Notes: a model not told the origin generated them from the sequence alone. A DNA stretch of 64,000 nucleotides from JACVRN01 sp963715565 (GCA_963715565.1 OY970256.1:1240001-1304000); one strand, 5' to 3'. Shown: positions 52,185 to 61,493, numbered from the stretch's first letter. Made by a program: numbers and translations.

Positions 52185-52395
52185 AAAAATCACCTCTAAA
52201 TTCTTTCTCGACAAGCCGAATCAGAGCTTATTCTGCCTGCCTGAATGATGAATTTACACTCGGAATAAGTGAATGAAAACGGGAGATTTATGGCGTAAAA
52301 TCTTCCGGCTGGAAGGCCTGTAAGATGTATAAGATAAATCGTTTTTAAGAGGTTTCGTCTGAATCCTTGAACATCATGGACATTATTGATTCGAG

Positions 52396-52998
52396 GATAC
52401 TTTCTGAAGTGAGTATGCGCGCAGTGCGCCGCGCCTCGACCGAGCGCAAAGGCAACAGCAGTGATGAGCAGGCATACTAAACCCGCCACTGTAAATGGCG
52501 TAGGCGCACCCCATCGTGCAGCGGCGTGGCCGACCGCTGGGTACGTGATAAGCCAGCAGGCGTGCGTCAACGCGAAATGTGCGGCGTAGGGCGCGCCTCC
52601 GTTCTTCCTCGACCGTGTGTTCCGCCAAGAGCGTTGACGATGGGATGGCGATTAACGCTTGTCCTGCGCCGTTCAGCATCCAGAGTAGAGCGAAGATGAT
52701 GAGCGGCGGCTTGAGAGCGCCGGGTAAAAGGATCAGTCCCAGTACGATACCGCCCATGATGAGAGCCCGCGCCGCCCAGGCGTGCCTTCGGCCATGCAGC
52801 ACAGCGCGATTGCCCGCGCCCTGCTCGTAACGGCCAGTCGCGCGCCCCAAAATGACCGCCGCCAGCGATGAGCCTAGCCCGAGTCCCGCCATGACTACCG
52901 CGAAGGTTGTTTTACCCCGCCCGAGCACGTCGCACACGTAGGCGACCGTTACGACGATGGCCGCCGCGCCAGCAGTAGCCTCTGCGAAAATCAGTATC
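52396..52998 (-). pseudogene. MFS transporter remnant, frameshifted
   Basis: The frame on the - strand reads 'EATAGAAAIVVTVAYVCDVL', 'VVMAGLGLGSSLAAVILGRA', 'GNRAVLHGRRHAWAARALIM' and 'LNGAGQALIAIPSSTLLAEH', typical MFS helices, then shifts frame near 52,590 and continues as 'LITYPAVGHAAARWGAPTPF' and 'AGLVCLLITAVAFALGR'. The N-terminal half is missing and a stop lies at the upstream edge. A decayed host gene left of the cassette array. Confidence 0.72.
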
Positions 52999-53142
52999 GC
53001 AACTCAGCCTGCCATATTAGTGGACGCATGGGTGTCAAAGATGAGTGATAACTTACCAAGCTCAGCCCAGCTTAGAGGATAACGGCGTTCAAGATGGAGA
53101 AATCTTAACTTTATTATTTTACGTGATGGGTGACTAAAAGCC

Positions 53143-53244
53143 GCCTAACAACTCATTCAACCGGAGCGCGAATAGCATGGCTTTCATGCGCGAGACTCTG
53201 TTGTTATCACGGTTCGTCGCGCCCGGTTAATTCGGGCGTTGGGC
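53143..53244 (+). repeat. attC site 1
   Basis: 102 bp, GCCTAAC at 53143-53149, GTTGGGC at 53238-53244. Outer pairs CCTAAC/GTTGGG and inner ATTCAACCGG/CCGGTTAAT allow the folded single strand. It closes the cassette to its left and opens the CHAP cassette. Confidence 0.85.
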
Positions 53245-53317
53245 TGCTATTGCTTATCAGATGTTAAGGATTGATGGTACCCTATGTCTAGGTGTTCTTC
53301 AGCATAGGAGGTAAAAG

Positions 53318-54028
53318 ATGAAGAGAGCTTTCGTTTTTCTCGTCGCCCTCACAATCATTAGTTCAGCTTTACTAATGTCACAGCCTACAAATGCTTTTGT
53401 CTGTGACAGTAATACGCTACAGGGTAACTGTGTATTATACGCACGGTCGCAAGTCCCTTCTTTGCCGACAGGTCTGACGTACTATCAGGCAAAGCAGAAT
53501 ATTATTAACCATAGATTCCCGACAGTCGGATCAGTGGCTGTGATGCCTGCACCCGGAACTCTCGCGCAGTACGGTCATGTTGCGGTCGTTCGTAACGTTG
53601 TGCTCAAACCAGATGGGGGTATAAATTTGACCATAGAAGAGTCAAACTATGGCGACTGTGCTATTACAACACGCCCGGTAACGCCGGAATCACGCGGCAT
53701 TCTAGGTTATTTTGATCCGAGGTATCCTTCCGGGCAGTCATCGCCTCGAATCGATTCTGTGTCACCATCTAGCGGCACAGCCGGACAGCAATTCTACATT
53801 ACGGTTATTGGAGCCGGATTCGAAGCTTCTGGCGCGCGCGGAATGATTTATGGAGGCTGGTGCGACGCCTTTGGAAAATGCGCTATCCCAAATGATGTGA
53901 TCACCAATAAGAGCAGCACGAGCCTTAGCATTCCTGTGACTATCGGTACTCCGGGAACATATACGCTTTACGTCTTCAACTCAGCGGCGGGTAAGACCTC
54001 AAATGGGAAGCTCATCACCATCAAATAA
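53318..54028 (+). CDS. Secreted CHAP amidase-like protein with IPT/TIG domain
   Basis: 236 aa behind AGGAGGT. Signal peptide (about 1-26), then a CHAP-type domain with Cys38 in 'LQGNCVLYARSQV', His87 in 'AQYGHVAVV' and 'IEESNYG' (Glu108/Asn110). After 'SPRIDSVSPSSGTAGQQFYI' comes an IPT/TIG beta-sandwich (about 145-236). It would cut peptidoglycan in the periplasm or outside; in an integron it may act in competition or cell-wall remodelling. Confidence 0.8.
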   Translation: MKRAFVFLVALTIISSALLMSQPTNAFVCDSNTLQGNCVLYARSQVPSLPTGLTYYQAKQNIINHRFPTVGSVAVMPAPGTLAQYGHVAVVRNVVLKPDGGINLTIEESNYGDCAITTRPVTPESRGILGYFDPRYPSGQSSPRIDSVSPSSGTAGQQFYITVIGAGFEASGARGMIYGGWCDAFGKCAIPNDVITNKSSTSLSIPVTIGTPGTYTLYVFNSAAGKTSNGKLITIK

Positions 54029-54077
54029 CATCAGAGAAGACAGGGTGTGACCGGGTGGCGCGCTTCGATGACGCGCC

Positions 54078-54178
54078 GCCCAACAACTCATTCAACCGGA
54101 GCGGAATTAGCTTGCTTTTCATCTGCAAGATTAATGCTTGGTTGGTTGTCTCCCGCCCGGTTAATTCGGGCGTTATGC
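54078..54178 (+). repeat. attC site 2
   Basis: 101 bp, GCCCAAC at 54078-54084, GTTATGC at 54172-54178. Same core as site 1 with a shorter variable loop. Confidence 0.84.
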
Positions 54179-54274
54179 TGCTATTAGCTCTACTTGTTAT
54201 GATTAGGTGATCGTCAGAATTCAGAAACGGAACTATTGAGAAAGAACAGTCTAGATGCAAACGGAGGTACGGAA

Positions 54275-54718
54275 ATGAACAAAACTGAAATGATTAAGTA
54301 TCTTACTAAGGAAATAGAGACGTTATCCACAAACACCACAAATTGTCGTAATCGAATATCCTTTTCACTGTGGGTAGGACCCTTCCTAGTTCTCGGTTCG
54401 ATCATCGTAGCAACTCAGAGGAATGGGTTTAGCCTAAATATGCAAACGAGGGGTACTTGGATAGCAATAGTATTGGCTGCATTGGGTTTTTGGGGACTTG
54501 GCATTATTGCAGGCGAGGTTGAGGCAGGGGCGTGGAACAAATGTAATGAATGGAGACAATGCATAATCAAACTTCAGGGCGAAGAGGCAATAACCGCCGA
54601 GGAGTTAGAGGCACTCATTTTATATGAACCTATAGTTCACAGGGTCACAAGGGTATATATGTATGTGTTTCTAATAATACTCATTATATTTGCAGCAACA
54701 GCTTACTTAGCAATATAA
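54275..54718 (+). CDS. Small cassette membrane protein
   Basis: 147 aa from ATG 54275 with GGAGG upstream. Charged helix first, then three membrane segments (about 29-47, 61-82, 124-145). Codon use is AT-rich compared with the phage. No recognisable family; a typical integron membrane cassette. Confidence 0.7.
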   Translation: MNKTEMIKYLTKEIETLSTNTTNCRNRISFSLWVGPFLVLGSIIVATQRNGFSLNMQTRGTWIAIVLAALGFWGLGIIAGEVEAGAWNKCNEWRQCIIKLQGEEAITAEELEALILYEPIVHRVTRVYMYVFLIILIIFAATAYLAI

Positions 54719-54757
54719 GTTGTGCGTGGTGGTTGGGTTAGTAGTCTAAAGGCCGCA

Positions 54758-54860
54758 GCATAACAACTCATTCAACCGGAGCGCGAATAGAATTGCTTTC
54801 ATCCGCGAGACTCGCCGCTTATGACGTTGTCTCTGCAACCGTTTAATTCGGGCGTTAGGT
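54758..54860 (+). repeat. attC site 3
   Basis: 103 bp, GCATAAC at 54758-54764, GTTAGGT at 54854-54860. Confidence 0.83.
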
Positions 54861-54907
54861 GGCTCCGTCTTACTAAAAAGATTCTTATATGAAGAGAGCT
54901 TAATGTA

Positions 54908-57151
54908 ATGCCTTCACCCAAAGATATTCAGGAAACAGTCGAGAAGCAGGAAAGCTTCTTAAGATGGCTTGTAGAAACGTGGCAAAGCAAAAATTGGGTA
55001 CGTGCATTGCTTCTACTTGAAGTTATTCTTCTAATCTTCTTAAATCCAGTTTCCCTTTCTTTACCCCTGCAATACTACAACCTAAAACTGTTGTCCTGGT
55101 ATGCACCTGTTTGGGGAGGAATTATTGGAGCTGTTTTCATCGTTGCCTTAGTTATTGCATTACGAACTAGACCGCGAGTTCAACAAACATCACTAAGTGA
55201 GCGTAGAGCTATCAAAGGCTTGCGTCCTTTTACGTTCAGTGATGCTGAAATTTTCACACGATTGGAACGAGGTGAAAATTTGCGTGAGTGTCTAGTCGCA
55301 ATTTCAGACCGGGATTTTCGGTTTGGCATTCTCTGCGGCGAGTCAGGTTGTGGGAAAACTTCATTTCTTCAAGCGGGTCTCTGGCCGAACCTGTTAAAGC
55401 ACAATCATCGTTGTGTCTATGTAAAATTTAGCGACCTTGATCCTCTAGATTCAATCAGACAAGCTTTCGTTGAAAGCCTCCGAGTACCTATAGAAATAAC
55501 GAAGAATGCCACTTTTCTTTCCTTATTAGAGTCTTCTGTGCAGGATGACTCAAGCCCCATCATTCTGTTATTCGATCAATTCGAGCAATTTTTTATTCAC
55601 CGTAAAAGCAAATATCAACGCCAAAATTTCATTCAGGATCTGACAAAATGGTATCAAAGAAAACCTCCACTCTCTATTAAAATTTTGACCTGTTTGCGTG
55701 GGGATTTCAGTGATCGGCTAATAGAGCTACAAAAGGCATTAGGCTATTCACTTGGACCGCAAGAGGTATTTCGTATAGAAAAATTTGAACCGAAACAAGC
55801 GACCGCAGTTTTTCGCATCATTGCCGAAATTGAAGGTATTGCATTTGACGAAAGATTTGTAGAGGAAATGGCTACACAGGAACTCGCCAGCCATGACGAT
55901 GGATTAGTTTCACCTGTGGATGTACAGATATTAGCTTGGATGATCGCGGGGCAAATGACCGCAGATGAGCGAGCTTTCAATCGAAGAGTTTATCAAAAAC
56001 TTGGTGGCGTCGAAGGTCTACTTGAAAGATTTTTGAAGCGCGCCTTGGACGCTCGCGAATTTGGGGCTCGCCGCCAAACGACGATGAAAGTTTTACTGGT
56101 TTTGACGGATTTGGAGCAAAATACACGAGCTGGCACGTTGACGCTGGATGAAGTATACGAGAAAACAGCAGGTACTATCTCTCCTAAGGAGATAGAAGAA
56201 GCTATTGAATGGTTATCGCGTAGTGACGTACGCCTCATTACACCTGTCGAGCGGGACGGCACTCGTGCTTATGAACTTGCTCATGAACGGCTTATCCCAG
56301 CTCTACGACGAATTGCCGGTCAGGAACTCTCTGAGACTGATCAGGCTAACCAACTCCTTGAACGACGCGTTAATGAGTGGATGGGTAATAATCGAACTTC
56401 GCGCTATCTGTTTACTTGGCGTGAACTATTACTCATTCGACGTCACAAACCTTTTATAGTCTGGGGAACTAAAAGGATTCAAAAGGAAGCATTACTATCC
56501 CGAAGCCGCCGACGTCTACGATTACGCATCGCTACATTTTCTTTGGCTCTATTGGCACTAATTTCCTTTCTCGTTGTGTTAAGAGAACAACCCACTACTA
56601 GGGATTTTCGTCGTGTGCCTCTTACTTTTCTGGTATCGAACGAACTTGAGATTACCAATGATCCACGTCGAGACGTGTTTATTATGGTGCAGGGCGGCGC
56701 GCGGGATCTCGATGGGATAAGAACGCAGGCTCTCGTCGCAGTAGTTGACATAAGCAACTATTCACCAGGCGATCGCGTCGTGCGCCTCTCACCAGAGAAT
56801 ACCAAAGTGAATCTGCCCAGTGGTGTTTATATTGTTAATATTGAACCAGAGACAGTACCGGTGCAACTTGAGCGGAGTGTAGAGCGTGACATTGAGGTTG
56901 AAGTGCGACTCGAAGGCAGTCCGGCTAAAGGTTACGAGCTACGTAGTGTCAAGGTGAGCCCCAATAGAGTGAGAGTGCGCGGGCCCGCTAGTCATGTTAA
57001 TGCTTTGTCGAAAGCGCTGACCGAAGTTATTCCGATTGTTGAACGAAAAGAAGGTTTCACTGTTCCGCAGCTCGTTGTGGACATTCCTGATCAGAAAATA
57101 ACTTTAATGGATCCGGTAGTTGCTGTGCGTATAGAAATTGGTCCGAAGTAG
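54908..57151 (+). CDS. Membrane STAND-type NTPase fused to YbbR-like domains
   Basis: 747 aa. Two N-terminal membrane helices (about 32-48 and 68-86), then an nSTAND-like NTPase: Walker A 'CGESGCGKTSFLQAGLWPNL' with GxxxxGKT at 144-151, Walker B 'LLFDQFEQF' at 220-228, 'CLRGDFSDRL' sensor region, and a C-terminal wHTH with 'YELAHERLIPALRR' at about 455-468. A third membrane helix (541-558) leads to two YbbR-like beta domains (about 570-747: 'NLPSGVYIVNIEPETVPVQL', 'VKVSPNRVRVRGPASHVNAL') predicted outside the membrane. STAND NTPases act as inducible switches in defence and cell-death systems; I do not know this fusion from described systems. Confidence 0.85.
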   Translation: MPSPKDIQETVEKQESFLRWLVETWQSKNWVRALLLLEVILLIFLNPVSLSLPLQYYNLKLLSWYAPVWGGIIGAVFIVALVIALRTRPRVQQTSLSERRAIKGLRPFTFSDAEIFTRLERGENLRECLVAISDRDFRFGILCGESGCGKTSFLQAGLWPNLLKHNHRCVYVKFSDLDPLDSIRQAFVESLRVPIEITKNATFLSLLESSVQDDSSPIILLFDQFEQFFIHRKSKYQRQNFIQDLTKWYQRKPPLSIKILTCLRGDFSDRLIELQKALGYSLGPQEVFRIEKFEPKQATAVFRIIAEIEGIAFDERFVEEMATQELASHDDGLVSPVDVQILAWMIAGQMTADERAFNRRVYQKLGGVEGLLERFLKRALDAREFGARRQTTMKVLLVLTDLEQNTRAGTLTLDEVYEKTAGTISPKEIEEAIEWLSRSDVRLITPVERDGTRAYELAHERLIPALRRIAGQELSETDQANQLLERRVNEWMGNNRTSRYLFTWRELLLIRRHKPFIVWGTKRIQKEALLSRSRRRLRLRIATFSLALLALISFLVVLREQPTTRDFRRVPLTFLVSNELEITNDPRRDVFIMVQGGARDLDGIRTQALVAVVDISNYSPGDRVVRLSPENTKVNLPSGVYIVNIEPETVPVQLERSVERDIEVEVRLEGSPAKGYELRSVKVSPNRVRVRGPASHVNALSKALTEVIPIVERKEGFTVPQLVVDIPDQKITLMDPVVAVRIEIGPK

Positions 57152-57195
57152 CCATTGAGCATACGTTAAAGCGGCTTGAATTATGATAATGCGCC

Positions 57196-57437
57196 ACCTA
57201 ACAACTCATTCAAACCTCGCCCCAATAGCATCGTTTCAGAAAGCATTCGATAGACTGCTTCGTGACCTGAAAGCTGAAGAGAAACCGGCATATGGCTGAC
57301 TATTGACTTCACAACCTACTGCTAATATCTTCTCGTTGCTCTAACTGCTCGTTGCTCATTGAATCATAGGCATCCTCTGCGACTAAAGCTTGATGCATAT
57401 GCCGGTTTCAGTCAACATACAAATTCGGGCGTTGGGC
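57196..57437 (+). repeat. attC site 4, expanded loop
   Basis: ACCTAAC at 57196-57202 and GTTGGGC at 57431-57437, 242 bp against about 100 for the others. The loop carries a 172-bp element (57196-57367) shared with 62131-62302, and a 14-bp inverted repeat GAAACCGGCATATG (57281-57294) with CATATGCCGGTTTC (57396-57409). Separates the STAND and caspase cassettes. Together with the cassette leader, this explains the gene-free stretch 57152-57545. Confidence 0.75.
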
Positions 57438-57545
57438 TGCTTCCTATCCGGCAACATAGGGACTTGTCATTGATGATTTTGGTGGTAGAATCGGCACCTC
57501 TTCTCAGAGTCTCCATTTTACTCTATTGCTTGAAAGGAGATGACA

Positions 57546-58751
57546 ATGAGACTCCCACAGCCTATCAAACTTACTTCTGCTTCAAATCTTAAACTGATTT
57601 TCTCTCTGTGCTGTATTCTTTTGTTTGCATCTTCAGCTTTTCCTCAAGATCGTGGCTTACGACTGGAAAGCTCAAAATCTGAGCTGCGCGTCGCCCTTGT
57701 CATTGGAAATGGGGCCTATGAAACTGCTCCCCTCAAAAATCCTGTCAATGATGCGCAGGATATGGCGCAGGCATTGAAAGAGATTGGCTTCGATGTGATT
57801 TATCATGAGAATCTGAATCAGAACGATATGAAACGCGCGATTCGTGCTTTTGGTGAGAAGATCAAAGGCGGTGGCGTTGCCTTATTCTACTATGCTGGTC
57901 ATGGCACGCAGGTCAATGGAGCAAATTATCTAATCCCCATCGGGGCTAAGATTGAAAAGGAGACAGAAGTCGAATATGAATGTGTTGATGCGGGTTTTGT
58001 CTTAGCGCAAATGGATAATGCTGGAAACCGGATGAACATTGTAATTCTGGATGCATGTCGCAACAATCCTTTTGCTCGTAGTTTCAGGTCTGCTTCAAAT
58101 GGGTTAGCTCAGATGAATGCGCCAAGCGGGACGTTGATTGCTTATTCAACATCGCCAAACTCGACAGCGAGTGATGGAAGTGGGCGAAATGGGATCTATA
58201 CTCAAGAATTGCTGAAGAGCATGAGAACGCCGGGTTTAGCAATAGAAGAAGTATTCAAGCGTGTGCGAATATCAGTCCGCGACCTGACGAAAGATAAACA
58301 GACTCCCTGGGAATCCTCTTCACTGGTAGGGGATTTCTATTTCTCCGGCACAAATAAAGGAACAACTGCTGAGGCAAAAGCTACTCCTGGTTCCCAAACA
58401 ACTGTTTCCTCTACACAGTCCCCACCGGCACGTAAAGCTGAACCGATTCTGAATATCAGTGGCGCTTGGCGCAATGCCACTGATCCAAGTAGCATTTATC
58501 AGATAACCCAAGATGGCAATAAATTTCGGTTAACTAGAACGGGTGCTGTGAAGGGAATTTCATTCAAGTCATCGGGGGGCGGCACAATCACCGGGCAAAA
58601 TTTAACTTTGCATTACACCGTAGATTATTCAAACGGGTACAAGCAAACTGGAGATTGTGTGGGGGTAGTATCTCCCAGTGGAATGAGTATTACATGGAAT
58701 TGTACTGATTCAGCCTTGGGTACATTCGTGACCTCTGATCTTCGTCAGTAG
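57546..58751 (+). CDS. Secreted caspase-like (p20) protease
   Basis: 401 aa from ATG 57546 (7 nt after AAAGGAG; the ATG at 57540 is too close). Signal peptide with cut near Phe-Pro-Gln (about 32-34). Caspase fold: 'VALVIGNGAYETAPLKNPVN', catalytic His119 in 'FYYAGHGTQ' and Cys171 in 'VILDACRNNPF', with 'ANYLIPIGAKIE' and 'SGTLIAYSTSPNSTA'. A Ser/Thr/Pro linker (about 270-300) and a lipocalin-like beta domain (about 303-401) follow. The export signal is unusual for a defence caspase and points to the periplasm. It sits next to the STAND cassette. Confidence 0.86.
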   Translation: MRLPQPIKLTSASNLKLIFSLCCILLFASSAFPQDRGLRLESSKSELRVALVIGNGAYETAPLKNPVNDAQDMAQALKEIGFDVIYHENLNQNDMKRAIRAFGEKIKGGGVALFYYAGHGTQVNGANYLIPIGAKIEKETEVEYECVDAGFVLAQMDNAGNRMNIVILDACRNNPFARSFRSASNGLAQMNAPSGTLIAYSTSPNSTASDGSGRNGIYTQELLKSMRTPGLAIEEVFKRVRISVRDLTKDKQTPWESSSLVGDFYFSGTNKGTTAEAKATPGSQTTVSSTQSPPARKAEPILNISGAWRNATDPSSIYQITQDGNKFRLTRTGAVKGISFKSSGGGTITGQNLTLHYTVDYSNGYKQTGDCVGVVSPSGMSITWNCTDSALGTFVTSDLRQ

Positions 58752-58851
58752 AACAACAAGGCAAGTTCCAACTGTATTGAGTTGAAGCAGCGCACACCGG
58801 GTCGCTCCGGTTAGGCAAGAAAGTCACGTTGCGGGATTCCAATAGCGGGCA

Positions 58852-58948
58852 GCCCAACAACTCATTCAACCCGACGCCTCGATATCATTGAGTTCTTTGG
58901 TTTAGTAGAATGCTGCTCGCTCGCAGCGGGTCAATTCGAGCATTAGAC
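58852..58948 (+). repeat. attC site 5, degenerate core
   Basis: 97 bp, GCCCAAC at 58852-58858 but ATTAGAC at 58942-58948 instead of GTTRRRY. The changed first base could reduce recombination and lock this junction. Confidence 0.7.
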
Positions 58949-58961
58949 GGCTACGTGTAAA

Positions 58962-59249
58962 ATGATGCGTATGAATTCATACTTCCTCTGCTCCTTCCGC
59001 CCACTCTGTGGGAATGCAGTTGGTTGCGGCGCTGTTACTCGCGGTGGTCTATCACCGTTCATTGACGGTTCGTGTCGGCGGGAGCCTGACTTCCAGTCGA
59101 GCGCTCCTTCGATCTCTGCACTCTGCCGTTCGACGAAATTCGCTCCGCGTCTCTGGCCTGGCGATAGTGTGGCATACATCACAAGCCAAGGTCTCTATGG
59201 CGGGGTAGCCGGATGGGCTTTGGTGGCGCTCCTGAATAATCGTGAATAG
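58962..59249 (+). CDS. Hypothetical cassette protein (doubtful)
   Basis: 95 aa; overlaps the next ORF by GTGAATAG, which would be coupling. Cys- and Gly-containing with a plausible end 'YGGVAGWALVALLNNRE', but no ribosome site is seen and a second frame (59008-59208) is open as well. Likely a decayed or frameshifted cassette gene. Confidence 0.4.
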   Translation: MMRMNSYFLCSFRPLCGNAVGCGAVTRGGLSPFIDGSCRREPDFQSSAPSISALCRSTKFAPRLWPGDSVAYITSQGLYGGVAGWALVALLNNRE

Positions 59250-59634
59250 GTTTGAGTCACATGAGACAGCCGCCGAATGGTATCGCACGAACGATTTCGC
59301 CGTACCGAGCAATTGCATTGTGCCGGATAATCCGCCGCAACCGTACCATCTTACGAATCAGAAGCCGCCCGCCGTCGTCGTGGCGCGAGTTGATACTGAA
59401 GTTGATCCTGTACTAGCAGTCAGGCTTTGGGATAGTACGTATGCGAGGCGTGCGAAGGAGTGCGGTGTGTTCTTGGCCTGCAAAGCCGATTTTTTGGAGC
59501 TGTGGCGTCCGCCCGTGCTGCGGCGCTCAGACCTCCATGCTATCTTCGGGCGAGTGCCGGGTACGCAGAACCCGCCTGAAATCACATCCGATCAGTTTCG
59601 CGTGTTGGCTAAATACGCGAAGGCCGCCGTCTAA
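59242..59634 (+). CDS. Hypothetical cassette protein
   Basis: 130 aa, GTG start overlapping the preceding frame. Soluble alpha/beta with 'PPAVVVARVDTEVDPVLAVR' and 'FLELWRPPVLRRSDLHAIFG'. Its TAA lies within attC 6, as often in cassettes. Family unknown. Confidence 0.58.
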   Translation: MNRFESHETAAEWYRTNDFAVPSNCIVPDNPPQPYHLTNQKPPAVVVARVDTEVDPVLAVRLWDSTYARRAKECGVFLACKADFLELWRPPVLRRSDLHAIFGRVPGTQNPPEITSDQFRVLAKYAKAAV

Positions 59635-59728
59635 CAACTCATTCAACCCGAACGGAAATAGCGCGGCTTTCATCGTCAACTTGGCCGTACCGTTGATGCT
59701 TCCCGGCGGGTTAATTCGGACGTTAGAT
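59629..59728 (+). repeat. attC site 6
   Basis: 100 bp, GTCTAAC at 59629-59635, GTTAGAT at 59722-59728. The stop of the preceding gene is inside it. Confidence 0.83.
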
Positions 59729-59759
59729 GCTCTCAATTTTGGAAACTCTTGAGGATGCA

Positions 59760-60200
59760 ATGACTGCAGAGCAAACTTCCACGACGAAAAACCGTTGGGT
59801 CTGGATTATTCCGGCAGCAATCGCTGTCTTGGTCATCAACGTAGCAGTCCATATTCTGTACATGGTGGCGTACAGCTATCTCATCAATCCGGGTCAGGAC
59901 ATGGCCCATTATCAAGCACACGCGCAGTTGAGCGCACCGTATTCGAGTATTTTTGTCGGGATGCCGTTGATGTTCCTCGTATGCCGATGGATAGGTAAAA
60001 AGTTTGCGGCGCGGTTTAGTGTTACTGCCGCGCTACTCGTCTGGTTGGTATATTTCCTTATTGATATAACCGTTCTTGTGTTTGCGGGGGAGTTTAGCCG
60101 GTTGGCACTGCTCTTTGTTATTTCTTTTATAACGAAGTTCGCCGCAGCTTATCTTGGCGGACTTGCCGCACGAAAGCAGGTTGTTAGAGCGATGGAATGA
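59760..60200 (+). CDS. Cassette membrane protein
   Basis: 146 aa from ATG 59760; the frame is open from 59727 across the attC end, where the start is less likely. Four hydrophobic segments ('WIIPAAIAVLVINVAVHILY', 'SSIFVGMPLMFLVCRWIG', 'AALLVWLVYFLIDITVLVFA', 'LLFVISFITKFAAAYLGGLA'). An integral membrane protein of unknown family. Confidence 0.68.
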   Translation: MTAEQTSTTKNRWVWIIPAAIAVLVINVAVHILYMVAYSYLINPGQDMAHYQAHAQLSAPYSSIFVGMPLMFLVCRWIGKKFAARFSVTAALLVWLVYFLIDITVLVFAGEFSRLALLFVISFITKFAAAYLGGLAARKQVVRAME

Positions 60201-60240
60201 GTCAAGTCCATCATAGGCGTGTGGCTCATTTCTACGCCGC

Positions 60241-60343
60241 ATCTAACAACGCCATGCAGCCGACCGCGAATAGCGTGGCTTTCATGCGCAAGACTTGGCC
60301 GTATCGAAGTTATGCTCGCGGCGGGTGATGCCGGGCGTTAGGC
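60241..60343 (+). repeat. attC site 7
   Basis: 103 bp, ATCTAAC at 60241-60247, GTTAGGC at 60337-60343. Its L'' part (AACGCCATGCAGCCGACCG) differs from the CAACTCATTCAACC type of the others. Confidence 0.78.
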
Positions 60344-60377
60344 TGCTTACAAGCTGAGATGAACGTAGGAGAAGTTG

Positions 60378-60851
60378 ATGAGCAATACCACAACCTTAAT
60401 AGCCGCCTTAGAAAATGCCCCTGGCATTATCATTCCCCTGATTCGTGAGGTGCCGCCCCAGTACCTGAAGCGGCGGCCCAGCCCGACGAAATGGTCCGCT
60501 CATGAACACGCTTGTCATCTCTCCGCCAGTGATGGGCCATTCCTCGCACGCCTCGACTTGATGTTATCTGCTCCCGAGCCTTTTATCAGGTCCATAATTA
60601 ATTCTCCAGAGGAGGAATCGGGAGCGCTCCTGAGCATTGATTTAGACGAAGCACTCGACCGGTATGTGAGAGAGCGAGCCAGTCTGGTCAAGAGGCTGAA
60701 GGAACTATCGGTGGAGGACTGGCAGCGAAGGGCTGTGCATGAGGCATTCAGTCATTATTCGGTCTGGATCATGTTCCGACATCTGCTGACGCACGAGATG
60801 TTTCATGCCTACAGGATTGAAGAATTGCTGCTCAAGAAGGACTGGGAATAG
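60378..60851 (+). CDS. DinB/YfiT-like metal-dependent protein
   Basis: 157 aa from ATG 60378 with GTAGGAGA. Four-helix DinB shape: 'KWSAHEHACHLSASDGPFLA' (first metal His near 47), 'LDRYVRERASLVKRLKELS' and 'FRHLLTHEMFHAYRIEELL' (second metal His pair). Such proteins are thiol transferases or of unknown role and are common in gene cassettes. Confidence 0.78.
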   Translation: MSNTTTLIAALENAPGIIIPLIREVPPQYLKRRPSPTKWSAHEHACHLSASDGPFLARLDLMLSAPEPFIRSIINSPEEESGALLSIDLDEALDRYVRERASLVKRLKELSVEDWQRRAVHEAFSHYSVWIMFRHLLTHEMFHAYRIEELLLKKDWE

Positions 60852-60873
60852 GTAGGTGCTACAGCAGGTCGCA

Positions 60874-60966
60874 GCCTAACCAGTCGTTGGACCGGAGCGC
60901 GGCGAGCGAGACTTGTATCCTTCCGCCAATGTTGTTCGCCGCTCCCGGTCAACTCTGACGTTAGCT
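60874..60966 (+). repeat. attC site 8
   Basis: 93 bp, GCCTAAC at 60874-60880, GTTAGCT at 60960-60966. Its spacer (CAGTCGTTGGACCGG) is unlike the majority type, so its cassette came from another pool. Confidence 0.78.
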
Positions 60967-60978
60967 GCTACCAATACT

Positions 60979-61401
60979 ATGATTGAACGATGTGCAATTT
61001 GTAACTGTGTCCTGCATCGAACAGCAGGCACTTACGCGCGTCCTACTCTCGAAGGGCGCGGGCACGCAACGAAGCATCACTTTGTTGCAGAACGCTTTTT
61101 TGGACGTTCTTCCAATCGCCGAGGCACGCGCACAGAGGGCGTGTTTCAGTCATGCCCGTGGGGCTACGAAGGGCAAACCGCAGTTTTCTGTTACGAGTGT
61201 CATGAGGAATTGCTTCACAATCCCGTTCTTCTACCAGAAGATATTGCGCGGTTCGCCTCTCTCGTAACACAACTTGGCCTGAGCGAAGAGCAAAAGACCG
61301 CAGACCGTTCAAAGCTCGGAGGCAGAATAAGGTTGCTGCATGAAGCGCTGGCTCGCGGCTTACAGTTGCTGGTTGAAGAGTCTAGTGAACGTCGCAGCTA
61401 A
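60979..61401 (+). CDS. HNH-like zinc-binding cassette protein
   Basis: 140 aa from ATG 60979; the frame is open through the attC but without ribosome site. 'CAICNCVLHRTAGTY' and 'FCYECHEELLHNP' give two CxxC metal pairs around 'GRGHATKHHFVAERFFG', an HNH/His-Me-like arrangement (treble clef). Could be a nuclease or nucleic-acid binder. Confidence 0.65.
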   Translation: MIERCAICNCVLHRTAGTYARPTLEGRGHATKHHFVAERFFGRSSNRRGTRTEGVFQSCPWGYEGQTAVFCYECHEELLHNPVLLPEDIARFASLVTQLGLSEEQKTADRSKLGGRIRLLHEALARGLQLLVEESSERRS

Positions 61402-61481
61402 CAACTCATTCAACCGGACTCGCAATAGCGCGGCTCTCAAACTCAAAGTTAATTGCTCGCTGGTCAATTCGGGCGTTAGAT
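61396..61481 (+). repeat. attC site 9
   Basis: 86 bp, AGCTAAC at 61396-61402, GTTAGAT at 61475-61481. Short loop. Confidence 0.8.
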
Positions 61482-61493
61482 CGCTTCGTTGAA

